Source: an uncultured Oscillibacter sp. | GTDB taxonomy: Bacteria; Bacillota; Clostridia; Oscillospirales; Oscillospiraceae | Assembly: GCA_910586735.1 (NCBI GenBank) | Contig: CAJUJW010000040.1 | Location: 1-17,177 of the forward strand | Direction of reading: 5' to 3' | DNA: 17,177 bases | In this document: piece by piece, positions 1-7,940 of the stretch | How the letters are laid out: each line of letters begins with the position of its first letter | How positions within the stretch are numbered: position 1 is the stretch's first letter | Position numbers and translations under genes: made by a program | Notes under the pieces: generated by a model | Told to the model about the DNA's origin: nothing | The model's database searches: none | The model's input: only the letters and a program-made list of their open reading frames with translations

Positions 1-88
1 GGTATTGATGCATTTTCCCCATCTCCCGCTTGTTTTTTCCTATTATCTCCCACTCCGCCTTTTTTGTCAAAAGATTTTAAACAGGCTC
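1..88 (-). mobile_element. Probable insertion-sequence end with start of an outward-lying transposase gene
   Basis: This AT-richer stretch stops abruptly where homology of the following gene to its tandem copy begins (codon AAG at 90-92). Read on the minus strand the edge starts GAGCCTGTTTAAAATC (88 to 73), which resembles the terminal inverted repeats of some IS families (IS5-like ends of the IS1031 kind are the closest I recall). About 66-75 bases inside this edge are two in-frame minus-strand ATGs (22-20 and 13-11, reading MGKMHQY) preceded by a GGGAG, a spacing typical of a transposase start. The bases after the edge are TAA (89-91), compatible with a TNA target duplication. Only the end of the element lies in the window, the other end and the transposase are not visible, and the family is a guess. 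Confidence 0.4.
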
Positions 89-224
89 TAAGACTCTGGA
101 CCTGGGCGATGGGGAAGCCCTGCTCTGCGTCCTGGCCCACGAGCGGGCCCATATCCGGCGGCTGGACGGCCTTCTCAAGCTGGCGCTGACGGCGGCGCTG
201 TGCCTCCACTGGTTCAACCCCTCC

Positions 225-1784
225 GTGTGGCTCCTCTACGTTCTGGGAAACCGGGACATGGAGCTGCGCTGTGACGAGGCGGCGGTGCTGGCCCTGGGGG
301 AGGACAGCCGGGAGCGCTACGCCCTGGCCCTCATCCGCCTGGCGGAACTGCAAACGCAACATGTGCCTCTGTGCGGCTTTTCCGGGAAAAGCGGCATGGA
401 AGAAAGGATAAGAGCGATTATGAGCATCAAGAAAAAATCCCTGCTGGCCTGCGTCCTGGCCCTGACCCTGGTGCTGAGCATGACCACGGCCTTCGCCACC
501 TCCGCCAAGCCGGAGGAGGCGGAACCGGCCAAGACCGAAGTCCGAGCCCCGGAGAAAACCCCGGCGGCCCCCGCCCCGGCGAAGAAGACAGCCGCCCCGG
601 CGAAGAAAACCGACACGCCCGCCTCGGCGGAAAAGCCGGAAGCGCCCGCCCCTGAGAAGGTGGAGGCCCCGGCGAAGACCCCGGCCCCCGCGCCGGAGGC
701 CGCGCCCGCCGCCAATGCGGAGGCCCCGGTCTCTGAGCCGGAGACCCCGAAAGCCGCCGCAAAGGGGGATGTCCCCGTGTATAGCGTGGGAATCGGCGAA
801 TCGACTGCCGTCGTAAAGGAAGTGGGCTCCAACGCCCAGGACGGGAACTATGTCCGCATCGCGCTGAACCAGAGCCAGACTCAGGAGGTCCTCTACGCCC
901 ATTGCCAGACCATTGAGGTGAAGGAAGGGGACACGGTGAGATTGGGACAGGTGGTCGCCACTGTGAACAGCGCCACTACGGGGCCCCGTCTGCGCTTTGA
1001 GATGCTGGTGAACGGCAAGAAGGTAGACCCGCTGGCCTATAAGGCTGAGAATTGGAATAGAAGTGCCGCCAATCTTTATGGGGGCTTCGTGAGCAGTGAA
1101 GCGCCCGTGGTATCGCTCCTGGGCGGGGGTACTGTTTCGGAAGCCGGTGAGATGGACATGGGCTATTATACCGATTGGGGCAAAGGCTATGAGAAGTCTC
1201 AGGTTTCCTTTGCGGAAATCGTGTATGAGGATGGCTACTCTATGCGGTTTGAAGGATTGAAAAGCGTCTTGGTGAAGCCTGGAGACACTGTAAACGCGGG
1301 CGACGTGATTGGTTACAGAGGGGAAATAATGACTGGAAGTGGTCCGGTTTCTCCGGCTCAGCGGGAAGGCATGAAAAAAGCGAAGACAGAAGCCGAGGAG
1401 AGGCAGCGGAAATGGATCGAGGAGGACCTGGTAAACGGAGACTATCGCCGCAACAAGCTGGGATTGACCTATGGACACGACCTCACTTCCGTGGTGGGCT
1501 ATGGACCGGACCTGATCCCCGTCGTATCGACGGACGGCAAAGATGGCTGGGCGTCCCGCGAGGCACTATTTGGCAACGTAACGGCGGGAATGACGCCGGA
1601 GATATTGAAGGAATATGAGGAGTCCAAGAAGGACATGTCGTATCACACATTCTCCTATAATATCCCCGTCTACGACGACGAGGGCGAGGAAATCGGCGTA
1701 TTCGAGTGTGCCATCCAACTGGGAGAGCACGGATACAAAACCGTAGAAGAGGTCGAAGAGGCCATACGCAACGGCGAAATCTAA
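225..1784 (+). CDS. 5'-truncated M56 (BlaR1-type) protease fused to two degenerate LytM/M23 domains
   Basis: The coding remnant is open from 81, is homologous to the next gene from codon 90, and has its first usable start at the GTG at 225; the N-terminal membrane helices of a normal M56 protein are gone. The zinc motif HERAH is still encoded at 138-152 but lies upstream of that GTG. A second in-frame ATG at 420 begins a good signal peptide (MSIKKK, hydrophobic core, AFATSA), so a secreted 454-residue product is possible. After this come a Pro/Ala/Lys-rich linker (about 515-765), a LytM-like domain (about 770-1045) in which the family's HLH is RLR and the upstream H-x3-D pair is missing, a second, more decayed LytM-like domain (about 1080-1345: a GGGTVSEAG strand and KPGDTVNAGDVIG), and a C-terminal domain shared with the next gene. 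The product is therefore predicted to bind rather than cut peptidoglycan, if it is made at all. It may be a pseudogene. It ends 38 bases before the next gene. Confidence 0.75.
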   Translation: MWLLYVLGNRDMELRCDEAAVLALGEDSRERYALALIRLAELQTQHVPLCGFSGKSGMEERIRAIMSIKKKSLLACVLALTLVLSMTTAFATSAKPEEAEPAKTEVRAPEKTPAAPAPAKKTAAPAKKTDTPASAEKPEAPAPEKVEAPAKTPAPAPEAAPAANAEAPVSEPETPKAAAKGDVPVYSVGIGESTAVVKEVGSNAQDGNYVRIALNQSQTQEVLYAHCQTIEVKEGDTVRLGQVVATVNSATTGPRLRFEMLVNGKKVDPLAYKAENWNRSAANLYGGFVSSEAPVVSLLGGGTVSEAGEMDMGYYTDWGKGYEKSQVSFAEIVYEDGYSMRFEGLKSVLVKPGDTVNAGDVIGYRGEIMTGSGPVSPAQREGMKKAKTEAEERQRKWIEEDLVNGDYRRNKLGLTYGHDLTSVVGYGPDLIPVVSTDGKDGWASREALFGNVTAGMTPEILKEYEESKKDMSYHTFSYNIPVYDDEGEEIGVFECAIQLGEHGYKTVEEVEEAIRNGEI

Positions 1785-1822
1785 AACAGCGAGAAACAGC
1801 AAGAAGCAGAAAAGAGGCGCTT

Positions 1823-4498
1823 ATGACGTTTTTGGAACTATCCCTCTCCGGCGGGGTCTTTGTCCTGGCCATTGCGGCCTTCCGGGCGCTGACCCTCCGC
1901 CGCCTGCCCAAGGGAACCTTTGTAGCCCTGTGGTGGCTGGCGGCGGCCCGGTTCCTGCTGCCGGTGGAGCTGAGCTCCCGGTTCAGCGTGTACACCCTGC
2001 TGGAGGCCCTGCGCCCCCAGGCCGCCCCGGTGGAGCCCGTTCTCCCGGCGGCCCCCGTGGCCCCCGCCGCGCCCCCGGTCCTCGTCATCCCCACTCCGAC
2101 CGCCCCGGCCCCGGTTCAGAGCGCATCCTTCCCGGTGTGGACGGCGCTGTGGATTTCCGTGGGCGTCCTGCTGGCGGCCTGGTTCCTGATTCGCTATGTC
2201 CGCTGGCGGCGGCGCTTCCGGGAGGCCCTCCCGGCGGACTGCCCCGGCCTTGAGACCTGGCTGTGCCTCCGCCGGAGGGTGGAGGTCCGGGTGACGGACC
2301 AGATCGCCGCCCCGCTGACCTACGGGCTTGTGCGCCCGGTGATCCTCCTGCCCAAAACCCTGGACTTCGCCGACGAGGAGGCCCTGACCTGCGTCCTGGC
2401 CCACGAGCGGGCCCATATCCGGCGGCTGGACGGCCTCCTCAAGCTGGCGCTGACGGCGGCGCTGTGCCTCCACTGGTTCAACCCCGCTGTGTGGCTCCTC
2501 TACGTCCTGGGAAACCGGGACATGGAGCTGCGCTGTGACGAGGCGGCGGTGCTGGCCCTGGGGGAGGACAGCCGGGAGCGCTACGCCCTGGCCCTCATCC
2601 GCCTGGCGGAAAATAGAAATGTGCCTCTGTGCGGTTTCGCCCATCGAAACGGCATGGAAGAAAGGATTAAGGCAATTATGAGCATCAAGAAAAAATCCCT
2701 GCTGGCTTGCTTTATGGCCCTGGCCCTGGTGCTGGGGATCACCACGGCCTTCGCCACCTCCGCCAAACCGGCGGAGACGGACAGGCCCTATAGCGAAGAC
2801 TTCACTGACCGGGACTTATACGCCCAGTCCTCGGCGGAGTCCGCCGCCCTGTGGGAGGAGACTTTGGCTCCCTACGAGCCCTTCGGCCTCACCTGGACCT
2901 TTGACGACCCGGACCTGGACGGAAACGGCCTGACCATGACCTGGGAGGGCCATGAGGTGCGGGGCATCTACGACGAGGGGAAGTTCTCTTGGATCACCGA
3001 GCACGCCGGAGACGGCGCCTTCGGCCCCGACGCCGTGGAGCTCTATACCGTCTATGAAAATGGCAAGCTCACCGGCCTCCGCCTGGCGACGGAGGAGGAG
3101 CAGAAGGCGTTTGACCGGGACCGGAGGCTGTCCGCCGACAGTCTGAAGGTGGAGACCCTGGCGGACAGCGTCCGCTATGACAGCGGGCATATCTACTTCA
3201 CCATCCCCGAGAGCGAGGAACCCTGGAGCATCTTCATCCAGGGCCGCCTCCTGCTGGAGGACGGGTCCGGGATGAGCGTCCACTACCTGGAGGAGGAGAG
3301 CGAAAAGGCGGAGTGGGTCCCGCAGATGACCTATTCCTTTGAGGTGGCGGACGCCGCCTATGAGGAGCTGACCATGGATGTGCGGTATGGAAACGCCGAC
3401 TATTGCTATCCCTTGACCCTGCTTCTGCCGGAGAAAGACCCCTTACCCGTGGAACCCTTGCCGGAGGGTAAGGCGGATATTCCCGAAGGGGCGGAGATGA
3501 TCTGGCCGGTAGAGAGCGATCAAATCAACAATTCTTTCGGCGACCGGGCGAAGCCCGGCGGGGAGGGCGTCGTGACCCACACCGGCGTGGACATCGGAGG
3601 CATGGAGAAGGGAACCCCCGTCTACGCCGCCGGAAAGGGGACAGTCAAGGAAGCCGGATTCAACGCCCAGTACGGGAACTTTGTCCGCGTCTACCACGGG
3701 AGAGGCCAGGAGACCTTTTACGCCCACTGCGCCAGCCTCCTGGTGAAGACCGGCGACGCCGTGGAACTGGGGCAGACCATCGCCACCGTGGGCAACACTG
3801 GCCAGTCCACCGGCCCCCACCTGCACTTTGAGCTCCTGGTGAACGGCGTTGCCACGGACCCGGAGGCGATGCTGAAATCCGGCCAGAACGCGGCGAAGAC
3901 GAAGCCGGAGACAAAACCCGAACCGGGAAATGAACCCGAGTCGGAGGTGAAACACGCCGTACCGATGGACTCAGTGAAATCGGCCATGGGCGGAACACTG
4001 ACCGTAAGAGATCCAGAGGAAGTCCGACAAGAGATGGAAGCGAAATACCTGGTAAACGGACAGTATCCCGTCAACAGCAAGGGCGAAACCTATGGGTGCG
4101 CTTACTTTGCCGATGAACTGGGTGAACCGGACTTGATTGCGGCTTACAACGACGATGATCAAGAAGGCTACATCGCCAGGGAAGATGATAACTATCTCAG
4201 CTTCGCAACCTCCGAGGAGGGCTGGGCCTATACCAACTGGTGCGAGGAAAACAACATCGGCGGCTGGCTGATTCCGCTCTACGATAAGGAGCACAATGAG
4301 ATTGGGACATTCCTGGTGGGGGGAGGCGGCAAAATCATTTCCTTTGAGGAGTTGAAGGAGGCCAAGGCCCAGGGCTGGCCAAACTCCAAAGGCAGTACGC
4401 CAAAAGAAGCGAAAAAATACGAATCGGAGGAAGCGGCGATGGCGGCAATGCGGGCGGCCGCTGAGGCTGGCGTCCCCAGCGCCTCCGCCGCCTGGTGA
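1823..4498 (+). CDS. M56 (BlaR1-type) metalloprotease fused to a LytM/M23 peptidase domain
   Basis: An 891-residue membrane protein. Seen: hydrophobic helices near residues 8-24, 33-48, 105-125 and 293-312; zinc motif HERAH at 194-198 with the downstream RDMELRCDE segment (about 232-240) that supplies the further M56 ligand; a globular acidic region (330-550); a complete M23 domain (about 557-695) with HTGVD (H586, D590) and HLHFEL (H666, H668); a charged linker; and a C-terminal domain (about 740-850) with YPVNSKGETYG and PDLIAA. In BlaR1/MecR1 the M56 module is cytosolic and signals ligand binding by the outer domain; by analogy the LytM domain here would face the wall and sense or cleave peptidoglycan. 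No penicillin-binding sensor is present and no BlaI-type repressor is visible in the window. The start at 1823 is chosen because AGAGG precedes it and the sequence upstream to 1706 is arginine-rich out-of-frame read-through of the previous gene. A terminator follows. Confidence 0.88.
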   Translation: MTFLELSLSGGVFVLAIAAFRALTLRRLPKGTFVALWWLAAARFLLPVELSSRFSVYTLLEALRPQAAPVEPVLPAAPVAPAAPPVLVIPTPTAPAPVQSASFPVWTALWISVGVLLAAWFLIRYVRWRRRFREALPADCPGLETWLCLRRRVEVRVTDQIAAPLTYGLVRPVILLPKTLDFADEEALTCVLAHERAHIRRLDGLLKLALTAALCLHWFNPAVWLLYVLGNRDMELRCDEAAVLALGEDSRERYALALIRLAENRNVPLCGFAHRNGMEERIKAIMSIKKKSLLACFMALALVLGITTAFATSAKPAETDRPYSEDFTDRDLYAQSSAESAALWEETLAPYEPFGLTWTFDDPDLDGNGLTMTWEGHEVRGIYDEGKFSWITEHAGDGAFGPDAVELYTVYENGKLTGLRLATEEEQKAFDRDRRLSADSLKVETLADSVRYDSGHIYFTIPESEEPWSIFIQGRLLLEDGSGMSVHYLEEESEKAEWVPQMTYSFEVADAAYEELTMDVRYGNADYCYPLTLLLPEKDPLPVEPLPEGKADIPEGAEMIWPVESDQINNSFGDRAKPGGEGVVTHTGVDIGGMEKGTPVYAAGKGTVKEAGFNAQYGNFVRVYHGRGQETFYAHCASLLVKTGDAVELGQTIATVGNTGQSTGPHLHFELLVNGVATDPEAMLKSGQNAAKTKPETKPEPGNEPESEVKHAVPMDSVKSAMGGTLTVRDPEEVRQEMEAKYLVNGQYPVNSKGETYGCAYFADELGEPDLIAAYNDDDQEGYIAREDDNYLSFATSEEGWAYTNWCEENNIGGWLIPLYDKEHNEIGTFLVGGGGKIISFEELKEAKAQGWPNSKGSTPKEAKKYESEEAAMAAMRAAAEAGVPSASAAW

Positions 4499-4517
4499 TG
4501 ACATTGGAAAACCGGCA

Positions 4518-4556
4518 AAGGCCGTCCCGGAAGGGGCGGCCTCTTTTTTATTTTTC
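4518..4556 (+). terminator. Rho-independent terminator after the M56-LytM gene
   Basis: The hairpin GGCCGTCCC-GGAA-GGGGCGGCC (about 4520-4541) is followed by a T-rich run (4542-4555), just 20 bases after the stop codon. It ends the M56-LytM transcription unit and separates it from the next promoter. Confidence 0.85.
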
Positions 4557-4573
4557 AAAAGAAAAAATAAATC

Positions 4574-4602
4574 TTGACTTTCATAAAATTAAGGTTTATA
4601 TT
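4574..4602 (+). promoter_or_regulatory. Sigma-A promoter of the DUF2089 operon
   Basis: TTGACT (4574-4579), a 17-base spacer and TATATT (4597-4602) make a near-consensus housekeeping promoter. It lies 27 bases upstream of the start codon, so the leader would be very short, with AAAGGAGG at 4613-4620. Confidence 0.85.
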
Positions 4603-4613
4603 TAATATTATGA
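4581..4613. promoter_or_regulatory. Inverted repeat around the -10 box, candidate operator
   Basis: TCATAAAATTAA (4581-4592) and TTAATATTATGA (4602-4613) are inverted repeats with one mismatch in 12 and a 9-base spacer that contains the -10 box. A dimer bound here would block RNA polymerase. The helix-turn-helix protein encoded immediately downstream is the obvious candidate ligand; this is inference from position and symmetry. Confidence 0.55.
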
Positions 4614-4628
4614 AAGGAGGCCGAGCCT

Positions 4629-4931
4629 ATGACCACAGTGCCCCCCTGGATAGCGGACCTGGATGAACAGGACCTGACCTTTGTGAAGCGCTTTCTCCTG
4701 GCCTCCGGCTCCTTGAAGGAGGTGGCGGCCCAGTATGGTGTCAGCTATCCCACGGTCCGCCTGCGCTTGGACCGCCTGATTCAAAAAATCCGCCTCAGCG
4801 ACACGGCGGAAGCGGACCCTTACGTGGCTCTGGTGAAGCGGCTGGCGGTGGACGACAAGCTGGACTTCGACACCGCGAAGATTTTGATTGCCGCCTACCG
4901 GGAGGCCCAAAAGAAAATGGAGGTTGAATGA
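4629..4931 (+). CDS. DUF2089-type small helix-turn-helix protein
   Basis: A 100-residue soluble protein. The central stretch LKEVAAQYGVSYPTVRLRLD (about residues 34-53) is a helix-turn-helix like sigma region 4, and the whole resembles the C-terminal part of the DUF2089 family; the zinc ribbon found at the N-terminus of longer members is absent. The C-terminal third (LAVDDKLDFDTAKILIAAYREA) is a short helical segment. It is likely a DNA-binding regulator, possibly of its own promoter, which carries an inverted repeat. The ribosome site AAAGGAGG is 8 bases before ATG. It overlaps the next gene by 4 bases (ATGA), so the two are translationally coupled. The specific target is unknown. Confidence 0.8.
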   Translation: MTTVPPWIADLDEQDLTFVKRFLLASGSLKEVAAQYGVSYPTVRLRLDRLIQKIRLSDTAEADPYVALVKRLAVDDKLDFDTAKILIAAYREAQKKMEVE

Positions 4932-5257
4932 TGGCTATTGCGTCTAGGTTTGTGATTGTTTCTCTGCTGTTCCTGCTGGTGTTTCTGATAGGCGGTGTCT
5001 TTCTTCAAATCTTCCTCTCCAAGCGGGAGAGCCGCTGGCCGGGGCTGGTCCTGCCCTTGCTGACGTTTTTGTGGTCCCTGCTGGGCCCGCTGAACGTCAT
5101 GGACACCGGCAGCGTGTCCCGGAACGTCCTGCTGGTGCTGGTGACTCTGCTGGCGGGAAACATCCCCACCCTGGTGCTCCTGGCCATCTACTGGGCGGTC
5201 CGGGAGAAGCGGAGGGTCAGAGACCAGATTGACAAGATGAAAATTGACGAGCTGTAA
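4931..5257 (+). CDS. Small three-helix membrane protein co-transcribed with DUF2089
   Basis: A 108-residue (or 109-residue) protein with hydrophobic helices near residues 4-28, 35-52 and 64-87, and a basic/charged tail (REKRRVRDQIDKMKIDEL). I do not recognise a family. Two adjacent ATGs exist: 4928 (overlapping the previous stop codon) and 4931; the ribosome site GGAGG at 4919-4923 is 7 bases from 4931 but only 4 from 4928, so I prefer 4931. Pairing of a small DNA-binding protein with a small membrane protein suggests a membrane-linked regulatory pair, but nothing in the sequence shows what is sensed. Confidence 0.75.
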   Translation: MAIASRFVIVSLLFLLVFLIGGVFLQIFLSKRESRWPGLVLPLLTFLWSLLGPLNVMDTGSVSRNVLLVLVTLLAGNIPTLVLLAIYWAVREKRRVRDQIDKMKIDEL

Positions 5258-5295
5258 AGGAAAAAGCCCTCCCGCCCGGGGGGGCCTTTTTTCCT
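5258..5295 (+). terminator. Terminator after the DUF2089 operon
   Basis: AGGAAAAAGCCC and the complementary GGGGCCTTTTTTCCT flank a C/G-rich core, forming an imperfect long hairpin ending in T6 directly after the stop codon. Confidence 0.75.
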
Positions 5296-5365
5296 GAAAA
5301 GCACTGTCAGGCCAAGTCCTCCCGGCATACTCTGAGCATGTAAAAATCTTTGGGAGGCAAGACCT

Positions 5366-6433
5366 ATGGCACAAGTGACCAACTTTTTTGTAGGGGCCAA
5401 CAGCGGCGAGGGCTTTCGGAACCTGTTCTCGGAACTGGTAGACGTGGAGGATACATATGACTTCATGGTCCTGAAGGGCGGCCCCGGCGTGGGGAAGAAT
5501 ACGTTCATGCGGGAGATCGGCCGCTGCGCGGAGGCGGCTGGCCTGGCGGTGGAGTACCTCTGGTGTTCCGGCGACCCGGACTCCCTGGACGGCGTGGTAA
5601 TCCCGGAACTCCGCTGCGCCGTGGCGGACGGGACATCGCCCCACGTCATCGAACCCCAATACCCCGCCGCAGTGGACCGCTACGTGGACCTGGGCCGGTT
5701 CTACGACCTCACAGCCGCTAAGGCCGCCGCGGAGGAGGTCAAGGCCAGCACCCACGCCTATAAAGCCGCCTACGTCCGGGCCTACCACAGCCTGAAAGCC
5801 GCCCGGCAGGTGGAGCTGGACGCGGTGGCCTCTGTGGCGAAGACCTTCGACGCCGAGCGCCTGGACCGCCGGGTCAAGGGCATCATCGCCCGGGAGCTCC
5901 GGGCCAAGGGGAACCAGCGGGGGAGGACCGTCCGCCGCTTCCTGGGCAGCGTCACTCACAAGGGCTACCTCTGGCGCTTTGACAGCGTGGACGCCCTCTG
6001 CACCAAGGTCTACGAGTTCGCCGACACCTGGGAGCTGGCCGGCAGCGCTCTGGCCCGGCTCCACGCGGCTGCCACGGCGAAGGGCTGGGACACCATCGCC
6101 TGCCCTTCCCCAGAGGAACCGGACCGCCTGGAGCACCTGCTGATTCCCGGCCTGGGCCTGGCCTTCGTCACCTCCTGCCCCGGGATGGACTACGGCAAAA
6201 AGCCCTACCGCCGGGTGCGGCTGGACGCCATGACGGAGACAGAGGGAAGGTCCCGCCTCCGCTTCCAGACCCGCATGGTGGCCTTGCTGCGGGAGGAGGC
6301 GGTGGACGCCCTCAAGGAGGCCAAGCGGAACCACGACGCCCTGGAGGCGGTCTACAACCCCTACGTGGACTTCGACGGCGTCCGGGCCCAGGCGGCCCTG
6401 GAGGCGGGACGCCTGTTGAGCTACACGAAATAA
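5366..6433 (+). CDS. PRK06851-like tandem-duplicated P-loop NTPase family protein
   Basis: A 355-residue soluble protein resembling the uncharacterised PRK06851 group, which is built from two related P-loop NTPase halves. The first half has the Walker A-like GGPGVGKNT (38-46), where Asn replaces the Ser/Thr normally next to the Lys, and a DPDSLDGVVIPEL motif (70-82). The second half (about 190-355) repeats this layout (EPDRLEHLLIPGLGLAF, 251-267), but the position of its P-loop (about 218-230, ADTWELAGSALAR) has no GxxxxGK. ATPase activity is therefore doubtful. The ribosome site TGGGAGG lies 8 bases before the ATG. It is a single gene between terminators; its function is not known for the family and there is no helpful neighbour. 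Confidence 0.75.
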   Translation: MAQVTNFFVGANSGEGFRNLFSELVDVEDTYDFMVLKGGPGVGKNTFMREIGRCAEAAGLAVEYLWCSGDPDSLDGVVIPELRCAVADGTSPHVIEPQYPAAVDRYVDLGRFYDLTAAKAAAEEVKASTHAYKAAYVRAYHSLKAARQVELDAVASVAKTFDAERLDRRVKGIIARELRAKGNQRGRTVRRFLGSVTHKGYLWRFDSVDALCTKVYEFADTWELAGSALARLHAAATAKGWDTIACPSPEEPDRLEHLLIPGLGLAFVTSCPGMDYGKKPYRRVRLDAMTETEGRSRLRFQTRMVALLREEAVDALKEAKRNHDALEAVYNPYVDFDGVRAQAALEAGRLLSYTK

Positions 6434-6442
6434 CGCAAAAGG

Positions 6443-6472
6443 ACGGCGGCGAAGATGAGACTTCGTCGCCGT
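6443..6472 (-). terminator. Hairpin between convergent genes, likely terminator of dnaG-rpoD
   Basis: ACGGCGGCGAAG (6443-6454) pairs with CTTCGTCGCCGT (6461-6472) over 12 positions with one wobble and a 6-base loop. On the minus strand it is followed by CCTTTTGC, a weak T tract. It could serve rpoD on one strand and the NTPase gene on the other. Confidence 0.5.
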
Positions 6473-6562
6473 CGCTTCGACTCGGTAAATTGCCAAGCTG
6501 TCAGAGCTAGATAAAGTTTTTTGCCCAGCTTTTTTTCAAAAAAGCTGGAAAGCTGGAAAGCG
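6464..6562. repeat. Copy A of a dispersed intergenic repeat plus T-rich palindrome
   Basis: The 53 bases at 6464-6516 align without gaps to 12330-12382 (40 of 53 identical by my count; shared blocks GCCGTCGCTTCG, CTGTCAGAGC, TAAAG). Each copy is followed by a T run and a near-perfect palindrome; here it is CCAGCTTTTTT/AAAAAAGCTGG (about 6525-6548). The palindrome stem differs between copies while the design is kept. It sits between the convergent NTPase and rpoD genes. Confidence 0.6.
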
Positions 6563-6563
6563 G

Positions 6564-7929
<1,366 letters not shown>

Positions 7930-7940
<11 letters not shown>

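Noticed and set aside
515..765. Pro/Ala/Lys repeat as a functional domain in the first M56 paralogue
   Set aside because: It is a low-complexity linker of the kind that spans the cell wall; no regular repeat period beyond PA/PE runs.
1706..1822. N-terminal extension of the intact M56-LytM gene
   Set aside because: It overlaps the end of the previous gene, is arginine-rich and unlike an M56 N-terminus; ATG 1823 has a ribosome site and starts the first membrane helix.
4895..6496. A 533-codon open frame on the minus strand across the small membrane protein and NTPase genes
   Set aside because: It lies opposite two genes with good ribosome sites and recognisable or membrane-like products, crosses a terminator, and has no recognisable domain.
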